From a virus: DNA of 64,000 nucleotides. A program made the position numbers and the translations under genes. Numbering within the stretch: position 1 is the first letter of the stretch; every line of letters starts with the position of its first letter. Location of the stretch: the IMG/VR virus record IMGVR_UViG_3300046169_000109, positions 1 to 64,000 of that record; one strand, given 5' to 3'. The notes beneath the pieces are model-generated. The model did no database searches and had not been told where the DNA came from. It was given only the letters and a program-made list of their open reading frames with translations. Of this stretch, positions 31,759-40,533 are shown piece by piece.

Positions 31759-34620
31759 TTATTGCGAAGTTAATCGAAGTTCCCATGTGCTTGTGCCCGG
31801 ATCATATTTCTGATTAATATGAACAGTTAGCCCGGTAGATCCTTGAGGTATTTCAAGAGTAAATAAGAACGGCTCGCCCTCTCCTGCGAATACAGCCGGT
31901 TCTAGACCGTAGAGAATATCGCCACTTGAATCTATAAACGCAAAATCACCGTGACCATTATTCAGGTCGTGCTTTAAAAAATACACATTAACCAATGTGG
32001 TGCTTTGTGTTTTTGCGTAGTTTATGGTGTCGGCAAAAGGGGTAGAATCTCCGTTTGCTTGGTAGTCTATTTGAGCCGTTAATGAACATTCGCCAAGCGG
32101 GGGGTTTTCCGTATTCCCAGGTGCCGTAGATTGAATAGAAACCCCGTTGTAATCTCCTGATCTGCTATCGACATAAAATTCCTGACCGATAGGTAAATTG
32201 TTAACTTGATACTCAGGAACATTTATACCTACGGCATCTAATTTAGAAACTACACGCCCATTATTAGTGCATATTACAGTTCTATCGTCTCCTTGCCCAG
32301 GGATGTATACATGTTCGGAAACAAAAGTCCAACATCTCGAACCATCTTCTAATGTAGTTTCGCGGTACCTTCTGAATGAATGTTCAAACCGTACAGCATT
32401 ACAGACATCGTACGGATCTTTCTCAGCATAATAAATATTATTTTCCGGAATTAGAACATTGTTTACATAAAAATTATCAACTTTTTTTCCACCAACTTTT
32501 TCAGCCTTTAAATGGCCATCATTCGTATAAAATTGGTTTTGTAGATCCGCACCAGCCGGAATTGATTCATGAGACGATTCAAGATTAAAGCAAAAGTCTC
32601 CGTTTTCATATGCCGACTCTGTATACACCCAAATATTTGAAGGTCTGTAGGAAAGAATTAACTCTTCAGTCTCGCAGCCTGAACCACATGAAGAATCAAA
32701 AAACTCACCCGCAGGGTCTGGTTGACAACCATATTCTGGATGGCACCCATACTTTAAATCTGCTCCCGGTACATTTATAGGGCCTTTTGCTTCAGTTTTC
32801 GAATCTCCGACTGCTGTCTCCGTAACCAATCCGTTCTTAATAGTAAGAGTAACATCTTGATAGGTGTAATCTATGTAGTATCTAGCATCCCCTGTTTTCT
32901 CAGATTCGTAGATTACATCGTATGTTCCACGAACAGATATGTCGGTTAGCTTTGTAGCCTCTGCAGTTCCGTTGTTATTAGATGCATCTAAAGATAGCCC
33001 GCTTATACGAGTGTACGACGGGTTAGAGAGTGATACAGCTATGCCGTCCGTAAAATTAATCAGAGCGTCGCTGCTTGAAAAAATGCTTACGCTTTTTTCG
33101 TAAAACGCGGACGGTGTCCCGCTATTTACAGATGCTTTAAATAGGTCAGGCGTGTAGTCTTCACTCGTTCCATCGGGAAGCTCAGGACCGGAACCGGAAC
33201 CGCTGGGTATATCGAATGTTACACTGGGCCCAGCAGCAGTAACCGGGCTGACTTTATGCGTTAGTAGCCCAGAGGAGTAGTTAGCCGTCAGTGTTGTGAT
33301 TTGTGTACCTATAGAAACGGTAAATTTTTCACCATCTCCAGTAACGGCAGCGCTCATTTGCGATAGCGCAGATGTATCTAAAGTATCAGAATCAGCAATT
33401 CCATCCGCGGCGGCCTCAGTAATAACAGGGAGAAATACTGTGCTTCCGTCTTCTACATCTAGCGTTTCGGCTAACTCATCTGCATTTGTGTCATAGACAT
33501 CTAAATTAAAAGTTCCACCAATGCTTACAGCAGATCCTAGACTAATTTTTGCGGTAGTTACGAAATTAGAGCCTAAGCTAGGGGTGCCTTCTTTAAGCAA
33601 AGAGAGGTCAAAGGTTTCGCCTGATATACTTACGGTTTCAAGGTTACCGCACTCACTGTTCGACAAGGTTAAGTTTTTAGATACGAAAAGGTCTGACTCA
33701 AATCCGTGCGTATTTAGATTTTTCTTATCAGCTTCAAAATTCAACGGATTCTTTTTTTGGTCTAAGTGATATCGGCTAAGCTCTTGGGATAGTTGTACAA
33801 GCTGAGTTTTATAGCCTGCGTTGTTTTTACTTAGGGTGTCAGACAGCCCCTTAGCTAAATTAGAGCTGCTTGTATTAGCGCTCTTTCGAATAGAAGCCTC
33901 AGTCAATAAACCGTCAGCGTTTGACATATCTGGAGATGCCACATCTCCAATGCTCGCGTAATTTCCGTTGGTCGAAGACCCGCTAGACGCCTCAAATATA
34001 GAGGGGAGAACAACGGTTTCTGCAGGCTCACCAGAGCATTCGCATGAGCTCCACACAAATATTTCATAGTTTCCAACAGGTGCAGAGATAAGTTCCTCGT
34101 CCTCGCTAGGTGGCTCGGTAGATCCAGGATGAACCAGTGTATTATAGGCTAGTCCTATATATCTACATATTTTCTTAGGGGGCTCAGGCTCCTCCGGCTC
34201 GCTACCCTCTTCCGGCTCCTCGGCTACAGGTTCCCGGCATAATAAAATAAGAACATCTCCATTGTTTACTTGCTGGCTGGTACCGTACCTGTCTGCAGCT
34301 CCCTGGACAAAGGCATCACGCGCAAGGTCGCGGGTCATATCCTCGCAGGACTCTGGAGCTATCCAATGAGTCTTAAAGCTCGGCCCACTGGTCGTTTGAA
34401 CAGATATAAAATCTGAGGAATCTGTAGATTCATCATCATCAAAATCTTCGCCCTCCGACTCAAGACCTGCGAGCTCACGGCTTTTAAAATCGTCTATTAC
34501 CCTACGGACATCGTCCTCGAAGAACATGTCCTCATTTTCAAGCTCCAGGCTTTCAACCTGCGAGCTTAAGGCCGCGAGCTTAGACTCTAGCTCTTCAAAC
34601 TTTTGATCATCCTCCAACAT
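31759..34620 (-). CDS. large structural protein with N-terminal coiled coil, 953 aa
   Basis: Residues 8-60 form a coiled coil (ELESKLAALSSQVESLELEN). A Glu/Pro-rich linker (EEPEEGSEPEEPEPP) and long beta-rich regions follow. It is probably a virion fibre or adhesin, next to the Ig-like gene. No family recognised. The start overlaps the upstream gene by 14 bp. Confidence 0.55.
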   Translation of the reverse strand: MLEDDQKFEELESKLAALSSQVESLELENEDMFFEDDVRRVIDDFKSRELAGLESEGEDFDDDESTDSSDFISVQTTSGPSFKTHWIAPESCEDMTRDLARDAFVQGAADRYGTSQQVNNGDVLILLCREPVAEEPEEGSEPEEPEPPKKICRYIGLAYNTLVHPGSTEPPSEDEELISAPVGNYEIFVWSSCECSGEPAETVVLPSIFEASSGSSTNGNYASIGDVASPDMSNADGLLTEASIRKSANTSSSNLAKGLSDTLSKNNAGYKTQLVQLSQELSRYHLDQKKNPLNFEADKKNLNTHGFESDLFVSKNLTLSNSECGNLETVSISGETFDLSLLKEGTPSLGSNFVTTAKISLGSAVSIGGTFNLDVYDTNADELAETLDVEDGSTVFLPVITEAAADGIADSDTLDTSALSQMSAAVTGDGEKFTVSIGTQITTLTANYSSGLLTHKVSPVTAAGPSVTFDIPSGSGSGPELPDGTSEDYTPDLFKASVNSGTPSAFYEKSVSIFSSSDALINFTDGIAVSLSNPSYTRISGLSLDASNNNGTAEATKLTDISVRGTYDVIYESEKTGDARYYIDYTYQDVTLTIKNGLVTETAVGDSKTEAKGPINVPGADLKYGCHPEYGCQPDPAGEFFDSSCGSGCETEELILSYRPSNIWVYTESAYENGDFCFNLESSHESIPAGADLQNQFYTNDGHLKAEKVGGKKVDNFYVNNVLIPENNIYYAEKDPYDVCNAVRFEHSFRRYRETTLEDGSRCWTFVSEHVYIPGQGDDRTVICTNNGRVVSKLDAVGINVPEYQVNNLPIGQEFYVDSRSGDYNGVSIQSTAPGNTENPPLGECSLTAQIDYQANGDSTPFADTINYAKTQSTTLVNVYFLKHDLNNGHGDFAFIDSSGDILYGLEPAVFAGEGEPFLFTLEIPQGSTGLTVHINQKYDPGTSTWELRLTSQ

Positions 34621-35893
34621 ATGTAATGGCTACCTTCCAGATCTTCTCAGATCCTTTTGAAAATAGTGGAGCGATTGCTGTTTTTGTTTGGCCGAAAGTA
34701 CCTGAGCTGGAGGAAAAACTGTAAGAGCTTTTAGTAGAAGTCCAAGAGATATTTCCTTTTATAGATTTAACTAAGGTACCCTTAAAATTTACAAGATCTG
34801 AATCGTTAAAAGCCTTAATACTTGAGAACTCCTTTGTTGGAGTTGCATCGAAATCTAAAATAAGAGAGTTTCCTGAAAGAGTACCGACGCTCTTACCATC
34901 TAAAGTTAAAGAGCTTTTATTGTTCCACACACTATTTTTGCTAAGGCTCCTAAAATGGGTGCTAATGTCGGCTTTATCGGTAACTGTAAAGTCGTAGCCT
35001 ACAGAAGGAGAAAATTTCACCGACGCCGAGCCTCCACTAATCTCCGCGAGATCCGATGGGATTGAATTGGCTCGCACAAAAAAGTTATAGGTCATTGCCC
35101 GAGTCGTGTAGCTTACAGATCCCGATGACGCGATAGATTCGACTAAGTGCAGACCTTGCGCATCAAAATCAACTACGTTGACAGTCCTCGATCTCGATCT
35201 ACCCCCGCTCCCGGTCCCAAGCTGCCAATATGGTGCGGCGTGGGTAACCCATTCGACAGTCCATACATCTAGGCCGGATCCTGCCTGAGTCATTACAGAA
35301 TATCCTTCCATCCAGTCTCCAGAGCTTGCATGGCTCCCGGCAAATGCTCCAAGGGTACCCGACCCGACCTGCGGAGTCTCAGCGAATCCGTGATCAGAAT
35401 TCGCATTATCAACATTGTAATTCTTTGACCCTGGCGTAGCCGATCTTATCCATGCGGGAGCATATTCCCATGGATCTTCCGCATAGGTAGTAGCTTGGCT
35501 AGGATGCTTAGCCCACAAGGTTCCATACCCGAGAGTTGCATGATTATTACGAAGAACAGCAAATCGTTTGCGCACACGGATCAAATCATTGGTCTGTGTA
35601 TACGCCTCTTGAATCGCGCTATTATTAATCTGTAAGAATTCGCGGACAAGATATGCTTTATCTAATGTCCCGTTCGCAGGAGCGAGAGTCTGTTCGATTA
35701 AATAGTAATCAAGAAATTCTTCGTCGGCTGTACCCGCCTCAAGAAATAATGGATTTGTTGCGTCGTTTATTCCTGCGAGTGTAGCTCGCGGGCCTTGTAC
35801 GACATAGCGACGAGATACTTTGCTAAACCCGGTACGCTTATCAGAAGATACCTGCGGACGGCCGAGCAGCCTGATTGTCAGGTCTCTGCTCAT
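34607..35893 (-). CDS. virion structural protein (putative), 428 aa
   Basis: A beta-rich, Ser/Gly-rich protein. Residues 1-130 (RRYVVQGPRATLAGINDATN and RVRKRFAVLRNN) look like a particle-attachment domain. No family recognised. It lies between the adaptor-like gene and the fibre-like genes. Confidence 0.55.
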   Translation of the reverse strand: MSRDLTIRLLGRPQVSSDKRTGFSKVSRRYVVQGPRATLAGINDATNPLFLEAGTADEEFLDYYLIEQTLAPANGTLDKAYLVREFLQINNSAIQEAYTQTNDLIRVRKRFAVLRNNHATLGYGTLWAKHPSQATTYAEDPWEYAPAWIRSATPGSKNYNVDNANSDHGFAETPQVGSGTLGAFAGSHASSGDWMEGYSVMTQAGSGLDVWTVEWVTHAAPYWQLGTGSGGRSRSRTVNVVDFDAQGLHLVESIASSGSVSYTTRAMTYNFFVRANSIPSDLAEISGGSASVKFSPSVGYDFTVTDKADISTHFRSLSKNSVWNNKSSLTLDGKSVGTLSGNSLILDFDATPTKEFSSIKAFNDSDLVNFKGTLVKSIKGNISWTSTKSSYSFSSSSGTFGQTKTAIAPLFSKGSEKIWKVAITYVGG

Positions 35894-35897
35894 ATAC

Positions 35898-36650
35898 TTA
35901 CCAACCAGGTCTCTTGGTTAAACGGAGTGAACCTTTATGCTTTTGAGGTGAGACCAAAGTCCTAAGTCTTTTCCTAGCCTCCTCCCCTATTCGCATTAAG
36001 ACTTCACGATTGTCTCCGTTGTACCTTGGATCCGCGAGCATCTTAGCCTGTGCGATAGGAAATAATATATCCCATACAGTATCAGACGGCATGCGCGGTT
36101 CATCGGTATCAAGCTCTAGGTCGGAAGGTAATACATTAGCAAAGAATTCAACCTCATATGCTTTATCAGGAACTGGATAAAGGTATAAGCGAGGGATAAC
36201 TTTTCCATCATCCCCCTGATTCCGGCTATCTAAATAGTACCAGATTGGACGACCGACCTCAGGTTCATTATCTTTAAATTGTGGAAAGTTTAAACCTCTC
36301 CCGCTCGGTGCTCGAAAGTCCCAACTAAATATTGATCTAGCTCGAATCTCATCCTCCGGTCCTTTCATTGGAGAGAGCGGTCCCTCGCCAAGAAGCTCAG
36401 GAATCTTATCAACAGATACAATATTTGATGATAGTTCTACCCCTGGAACACCTTCTGGAAATGATACTTCGAATCGTTTTTGAGCCCACATAGGACGCTT
36501 TCCATCAATAGGAAGGTAGCATTCGCGATATGCTTGATTTACGCACATCCCGACACGCTTCTGGTCAATAGGTGGGAGATCAGAAACTTCGCTCGCACCC
36601 AGCATGGACGCAAGCTGATCTTTTAGATCTAAATATGTAATGGCGGCCAT
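35898..36650 (-). CDS. head-tail adaptor-like protein, 250 aa
   Basis: Helical N-terminus (TYLDLKDQLASMLG, DQKRVGMCVNQAYRECY) and a DTVWDILFPIAQAKMLADPR helix near the C-terminus match podovirus adaptor-type proteins that sit under the portal. Its place downstream of the capsid and before the tail proteins supports this. Confidence is moderate because no search was possible. Confidence 0.55.
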   Translation of the reverse strand: MAAITYLDLKDQLASMLGASEVSDLPPIDQKRVGMCVNQAYRECYLPIDGKRPMWAQKRFEVSFPEGVPGVELSSNIVSVDKIPELLGEGPLSPMKGPEDEIRARSIFSWDFRAPSGRGLNFPQFKDNEPEVGRPIWYYLDSRNQGDDGKVIPRLYLYPVPDKAYEVEFFANVLPSDLELDTDEPRMPSDTVWDILFPIAQAKMLADPRYNGDNREVLMRIGEEARKRLRTLVSPQKHKGSLRLTKRPGW

Positions 36651-36659
36651 TGTAACATA

Positions 36660-37013
36660 TTACGCAGGCTGTATTTCTTTCTCTACCGGTTGCTTTGCCG
36701 CCTTACGACCTTTGGCCTTTGGCTTTTGGGCTTTGGCCTCAGCCTCATCCATTGATTGTTTAATCATTCCCTCTTTCACGATCTGAGATTCTGGAATCTC
36801 GGGAGCGAGCCAAACGGAAAAGAACATAGTTTTATAAAGTCTTCCCTGAGTCCTAAAGATATCGTCTACCTCTTTTTGATTCTTTGGCTCATAGGCATAG
36901 TGTCTAATTTCCTTGTCCCAGATAAAATTGTATCGGACTTGGCTCATTCCTTTTACACGAATTGAGGGCGTTGTACCCATTTGATCTCTCTTACCAATAA
37001 TTATAATTTTCAT
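36660..37013 (-). CDS. hypothetical late protein, 117 aa
   Basis: Beta-rich first 75 residues, then a helical tail rich in Lys/Ala (AEAKAQKPKAKGRKAAKQP), which could contact DNA. It follows a strong terminator after the capsid gene. Unrecognised. Confidence 0.6.
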   Translation of the reverse strand: MKIIIIGKRDQMGTTPSIRVKGMSQVRYNFIWDKEIRHYAYEPKNQKEVDDIFRTQGRLYKTMFFSVWLAPEIPESQIVKEGMIKQSMDEAEAKAQKPKAKGRKAAKQPVEKEIQPA

Positions 37014-37030
37014 GACTTTATTTGTTATAT

Positions 37031-37065
37031 AAAAAGCCCCCCGCCCAATATTCAGGACGGGGGGC
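37031..37065 (-). terminator. strong rho-independent terminator after the capsid gene
   Basis: On the minus strand, GCCCCCCG and CGGGGGGC form a stem (37036-37065) followed by TTTTT (37035-37031). It would limit transcription from the abundant capsid mRNA into the tail genes. Confidence 0.8.
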
Positions 37066-37112
37066 CAAGTTTTAGGGTTGGATTGTAAAAATCCTAGCCG
37101 GCATAGATCTGA

Positions 37113-38564
37113 CTATTGCGCGAGGGACAAGCCAGGAACCTGACGAACAACCTCGATGAGTTGTACGGAAGGAACGCGACCACGTGTGTCCTTGCGAGCA
37201 GCCATACCATAGACGGACTGAACACCAACAGCGCTCAAATGAGCTTCGTTGCCGGAGTTAGCGAAGTCGTCGTAATGGAAGATTTGCTCACCGTAGATCT
37301 TGCCTTTAGCGAAGTACATAGCGTCTTTACCCATCGCAAGTGCGTATCCGATAGGAGTTCCGATCGAATTAGCTTGTACGAACAAGGAACCTTCTGCGAA
37401 TGCGTCGCCAGTCTTGGTTCCGAATCCTGCGTCGGTCAAAGTACCGGTGCTGCTAACAGTAGCTGCAGATGCTTCATAGCTGTACAATTTGTACTCACCG
37501 CTTTGTGCGTCGATACCTAGAACATAATGAGTTCCGGAATCTACTGCGAAGGTTTCTCCTCCACCACCAGGGATGTTAATGGATACACCACGGAAGTTAG
37601 CCATGTAGTCTCCGTCAGTTCCACCAATTCCACCGGTCGCGTCAGCGATTGCAGCGAAGTTGTAGAAGGTAGGAAGTAATGGAGAACCTTGGCGTCCACG
37701 AGCGGTGTCGATAAGAACATTATGGTTAGCAATTATGTTGTTGTCCCATTTAGCATAGCTTCCGGAAAACAATTTGTTCTCTGGCCCACGGCTGTCGGCT
37801 TGAGTAATTGCTTCCAAGTAATCGGGATCAGAACGCAATGGGCGTAAGCATGCGTCTGGTGCGAAGAACAAGTAACCAGGAATTTCTTGGTTTTCGTCTC
37901 CACCAGTGTTCATTGGCTCAGCGCCATTGGCGATAAGTGCTTGCTTAGCTTCTTGGATGATGTCGGTGCTTAATCCGTCAACATATTTAAGCTCGCTGCC
38001 TGCTCCTGTTCCGTATCCGGAAAGAACATTTGAAGATCCTTTAGCGGTGCAGATTTGACGCAATGCATATTGAATTTGGTCTTGCTCGGTACGGGACATC
38101 CACTCGGACATGACTTCAGCTGAAAGCTGGTCAATGGTCTTACCGGTGAATCTCATAAGTTTCAGGACTTGGGTCCAGGAAACAGCGTGACGAACGAGAT
38201 CGATTTCAACGGAGAATGTTCCGAAATCAAGTGTGTCAGTAGCATTCTTTAAGATTTCTTCACCACGTACACCTTGTCCACGGATAGGAGCAACAGTTGT
38301 GAAAGTAATCTTGTCAGATCCGCCTGCGCTAAGATCGCGTTTTTCAGTGATTGGTTTACCGCTTCCTTCGCCGCCGATGAACTTTGCGAATACGTTTTTC
38401 TCTCTAGCGTCGCGAGTTACAAGCTCGGACCAGAGGCGTGAGCGCAAGTCGGAATTAGGACCATCAAGAAGATCTTGATAGGAAGTAGTGTTAGTTACCA
38501 AATCAACATTAGCAGCTGGGCTACTGAATGGGTTTGGAGATGCTGGGATTTGTTTTTCAGCCAT
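37113..38564 (-). CDS. major capsid protein (N4-gp56/DUF4043-like), 483 aa
   Basis: The N-terminus has the DUF4043/N4-gp56 pattern: KPITEKRDLSAGGSDKITF, then GQGVRGEEILKNATDTLDFG and VEIDLVRHAVSWTQ, followed by the long helix SAEVMSEWMSRTEQDQIQYA. These proteins form the HK97-fold shell. It lies after a Gln/Glu-rich scaffold gene and is followed by a strong terminator. The leader is A/T-rich without an SD. Confidence 0.85.
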   Translation of the reverse strand: MAEKQIPASPNPFSSPAANVDLVTNTTSYQDLLDGPNSDLRSRLWSELVTRDAREKNVFAKFIGGEGSGKPITEKRDLSAGGSDKITFTTVAPIRGQGVRGEEILKNATDTLDFGTFSVEIDLVRHAVSWTQVLKLMRFTGKTIDQLSAEVMSEWMSRTEQDQIQYALRQICTAKGSSNVLSGYGTGAGSELKYVDGLSTDIIQEAKQALIANGAEPMNTGGDENQEIPGYLFFAPDACLRPLRSDPDYLEAITQADSRGPENKLFSGSYAKWDNNIIANHNVLIDTARGRQGSPLLPTFYNFAAIADATGGIGGTDGDYMANFRGVSINIPGGGGETFAVDSGTHYVLGIDAQSGEYKLYSYEASAATVSSTGTLTDAGFGTKTGDAFAEGSLFVQANSIGTPIGYALAMGKDAMYFAKGKIYGEQIFHYDDFANSGNEAHLSAVGVQSVYGMAARKDTRGRVPSVQLIEVVRQVPGLSLAQ

Positions 38565-38602
38565 TTTATTTATTTATTTAAGATTAGGTTTAGTACTCCT
38601 AA

Positions 38603-39667
38603 CTACCTTCTTGGCTGTGCTCCTCCAGCGGATCCTAATAGCGAATAAATATCTTTAGTATTCATATTGGGAAGCTGTTGGAGTAAACCTTCGGAAGTAG
38701 CTGGAGCGTTTACAGGTTGTGCCGTAGTCCCAGTCGTCAATACTCTGGCTTGTGTACCCATTTGCGGAGCGGTTTGCTGAGGAATCTGAGGAGCTGGAGC
38801 GGGCTCGGGCTGAGCTTGTTGCGCCTGCTGCATCGGATTAATCGAAGCAAATTCGCTGGCTATGAGTTCTGGCCATCGTGGTGATTCAAAGACTGCGGCG
38901 TAGTCGGGGTCGGACTGAGCCTGCGATACGAAATCGTCGAACTGCTTACGATAAACGGATTGTTTATCCTGCAACTGAGGAAATCGATTGTAGACTCGGT
39001 CACGGCTTTCCATCGCTTTAGAACGATGGGAGTTATAAACTTGCTGGTCTCTTTCTTGCTCCATTTGCTGTTTACGGAGAGTCAAGTTTTGCAGCTGAAG
39101 TTCTTTTTTCATGATATCACGCTGAAGCCTAAGTGCTTCGGTGGTCTCAAGATCTTCCGCTGCTTTCTCAACTGATCCTTCAAGCTCCAGAATGGATGCG
39201 CGAATTTCGTCAGCTTGTTTGTCTATACCATTGATTGGGTCGGGCTCGGTCGCCTCGACTTGCTCCTGATTTGGTGAAATAGGTTGAGATACAGGCTCGG
39301 CAGTTTGTCCGTAAATTATTCGGGATGCGTCGGCGAAGGATCCTCCAAAGCCCTCAGACCTATAAAGGTCGATGACTTGTTGGTCTAACTCGTTACGGGG
39401 ACGGATTCGTCTCTTCCCGAGTTTTTCTTCTTCGGTCTCTTCAATCTCGGACTCAGGGGCTGCTGCCTCCGCTTCCGGCTGAAGTTCTTCAACTTGCGAC
39501 TCTTGGCCTTGGGTCTCCGGGATTTGCTCCTCGGCTACGGGCTGCGGGTCGTTAGTCTCCGGCGTTACTCCTAATGCATTGCGAATATCGTCGGTTGACG
39601 CGTCTTCGATGCTGAACTGTTCCTCTTCAATTTGCGGGGAGTTAACCTCCGCGGTAGATGTTTCCAT
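38603..39667 (-). CDS. scaffold-like protein, 354 aa
   Basis: Very Glu/Gln/Pro-rich with low-complexity ends and a long helix (about 150-270, LRLQRDIMKKELQLQNLTLR), typical of phage scaffolds, which are acidic and coiled and lie directly upstream of the capsid gene. A protease domain is not apparent. Confidence 0.7.
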   Translation of the reverse strand: METSTAEVNSPQIEEEQFSIEDASTDDIRNALGVTPETNDPQPVAEEQIPETQGQESQVEELQPEAEAAAPESEIEETEEEKLGKRRIRPRNELDQQVIDLYRSEGFGGSFADASRIIYGQTAEPVSQPISPNQEQVEATEPDPINGIDKQADEIRASILELEGSVEKAAEDLETTEALRLQRDIMKKELQLQNLTLRKQQMEQERDQQVYNSHRSKAMESRDRVYNRFPQLQDKQSVYRKQFDDFVSQAQSDPDYAAVFESPRWPELIASEFASINPMQQAQQAQPEPAPAPQIPQQTAPQMGTQARVLTTGTTAQPVNAPATSEGLLQQLPNMNTKDIYSLLGSAGGAQPRR

Positions 39668-39719
39668 ACCGCGAAGATATACAGTGGGTTACAACAATGT
39701 AACCGGTTGGAAACGGAAA

Positions 39720-39854
39720 TTATCCGTAAGTACCTTTTTTGACAGGCTTCTTCTCGCCCTTCTTAGCTTTTCCTTTTTCAGATAAGCAGGTTCTAAATTT
39801 TGCGCACAGAGCTTTCTTTTTTTCTGGGCAGCCTTCGCAATGTTTAAATGCCAT
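39720..39854 (-). CDS. small Cys/Lys-rich protein, 44 aa
   Basis: Starts MAFKHCEGCPEKKKALCAKF and ends in a Lys-rich tail. Four Cys (C6, C9, C17, C23) could bind zinc. It lies between the holin-like gene and the scaffold. Unknown function. Confidence 0.55.
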   Translation of the reverse strand: MAFKHCEGCPEKKKALCAKFRTCLSEKGKAKKGEKKPVKKGTYG

Positions 39855-39857
39855 AAC

Positions 39858-40022
39858 TTATTCCTTATTCCTCAGTAAATTTATTAGTTTTGTAACCATA
39901 TATACAGTAGTTACTACACCGCATATGCAAGCGATTGCCTCGTTCCATTGACCGATAGAAATCGTGGCGACTGTGCCGGTCCACCCTAGTATTGCTGCGT
40001 TGTCCGTAATCATTGTTATCAT
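39858..40022 (-). CDS. holin-like membrane protein, 54 aa
   Basis: Start at 40022 overlaps the lipoprotein stop as ATGA. Two hydrophobic segments (residues 8-24 and 29-46) and a basic tail (KLINLLRNKE) fit a class II holin. Its pairing with a lipoprotein that has a C-terminal membrane segment supports a lysis cassette. No endolysin is recognised nearby. Confidence 0.55.
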   Translation of the reverse strand: MITMITDNAAILGWTGTVATISIGQWNEAIACICGVVTTVYMVTKLINLLRNKE

Positions 40023-40456
40023 GTGTCGAAAAAACTGTTTGTACTTTTCTTTATGTTTTGTACGAGCTTCCGCCCGTGCCAGAAATTGAATACCACGTAG
40101 AGCCCCATCGCCAGGGCTGCGATCATTAGGATGTCGTACACCCCATTTATCATCTTCTCGAACCATCCGCGTTCTTCTTTGAGTTTAAGCTCTACCAATT
40201 TTGATACATCTCCTTCGCTCAAAGCTTTGAGCTTCTCAGCTTGGGACTGTACTGTATCGCTTTCTTTTATTATCTGTCCAGCGGCAGCTCCAAGGCCAGC
40301 TCCAGCAAATGCTGTTCCCGGCCCGCCGATTGCGCCTACGCCTCCACCAACAGCACCTAAAGCCGTGGGTGCAAAGGTCTTCATGCTGCAAGACGAAGTC
40401 ATGGCTGCGATTACATATATCGCAACAAGGACTAGAACTGTTGTAAATATTCGCAT
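40019..40456 (-). CDS. candidate unimolecular spanin (lipoprotein plus C-terminal TM), 145 aa
   Basis: Signal peptide with lipobox MTSSC and Cys23, a Gly-rich zipper region (33-60), a charged helical linker (60-105) and a C-terminal membrane helix (107-126), then a basic end. An outer-membrane lipid anchor at the N-terminus together with an inner-membrane anchor at the C-terminus is the plan of T1 gp11-type u-spanins, which fuse the membranes in lysis. It is directly next to a holin-like gene. Alternative: a Gly-zipper envelope protein. Confidence 0.55.
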   Translation of the reverse strand: MRIFTTVLVLVAIYVIAAMTSSCSMKTFAPTALGAVGGGVGAIGGPGTAFAGAGLGAAAGQIIKESDTVQSQAEKLKALSEGDVSKLVELKLKEERGWFEKMINGVYDILMIAALAMGLYVVFNFWHGRKLVQNIKKSTNSFFDT

Positions 40457-40462
40457 AGATGA

Positions 40463-40493
40463 AAAGGGGCCGGAGAGATAGCCCTCCGACCCC
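40463..40493 (-). terminator. rho-independent terminator after the fibre gene
   Basis: On the minus strand, GGGG-T-CGGAG pairs with CTCCG-G-CCCC around GGCTATCT, followed by TTTTC. It lies between the tail fibre gene and the lipoprotein gene. Confidence 0.65.
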
Positions 40494-40533
40494 CGTTCAA
40501 GTCATGAATGTCTGGTAGTGTAGGGAGGAAGTT

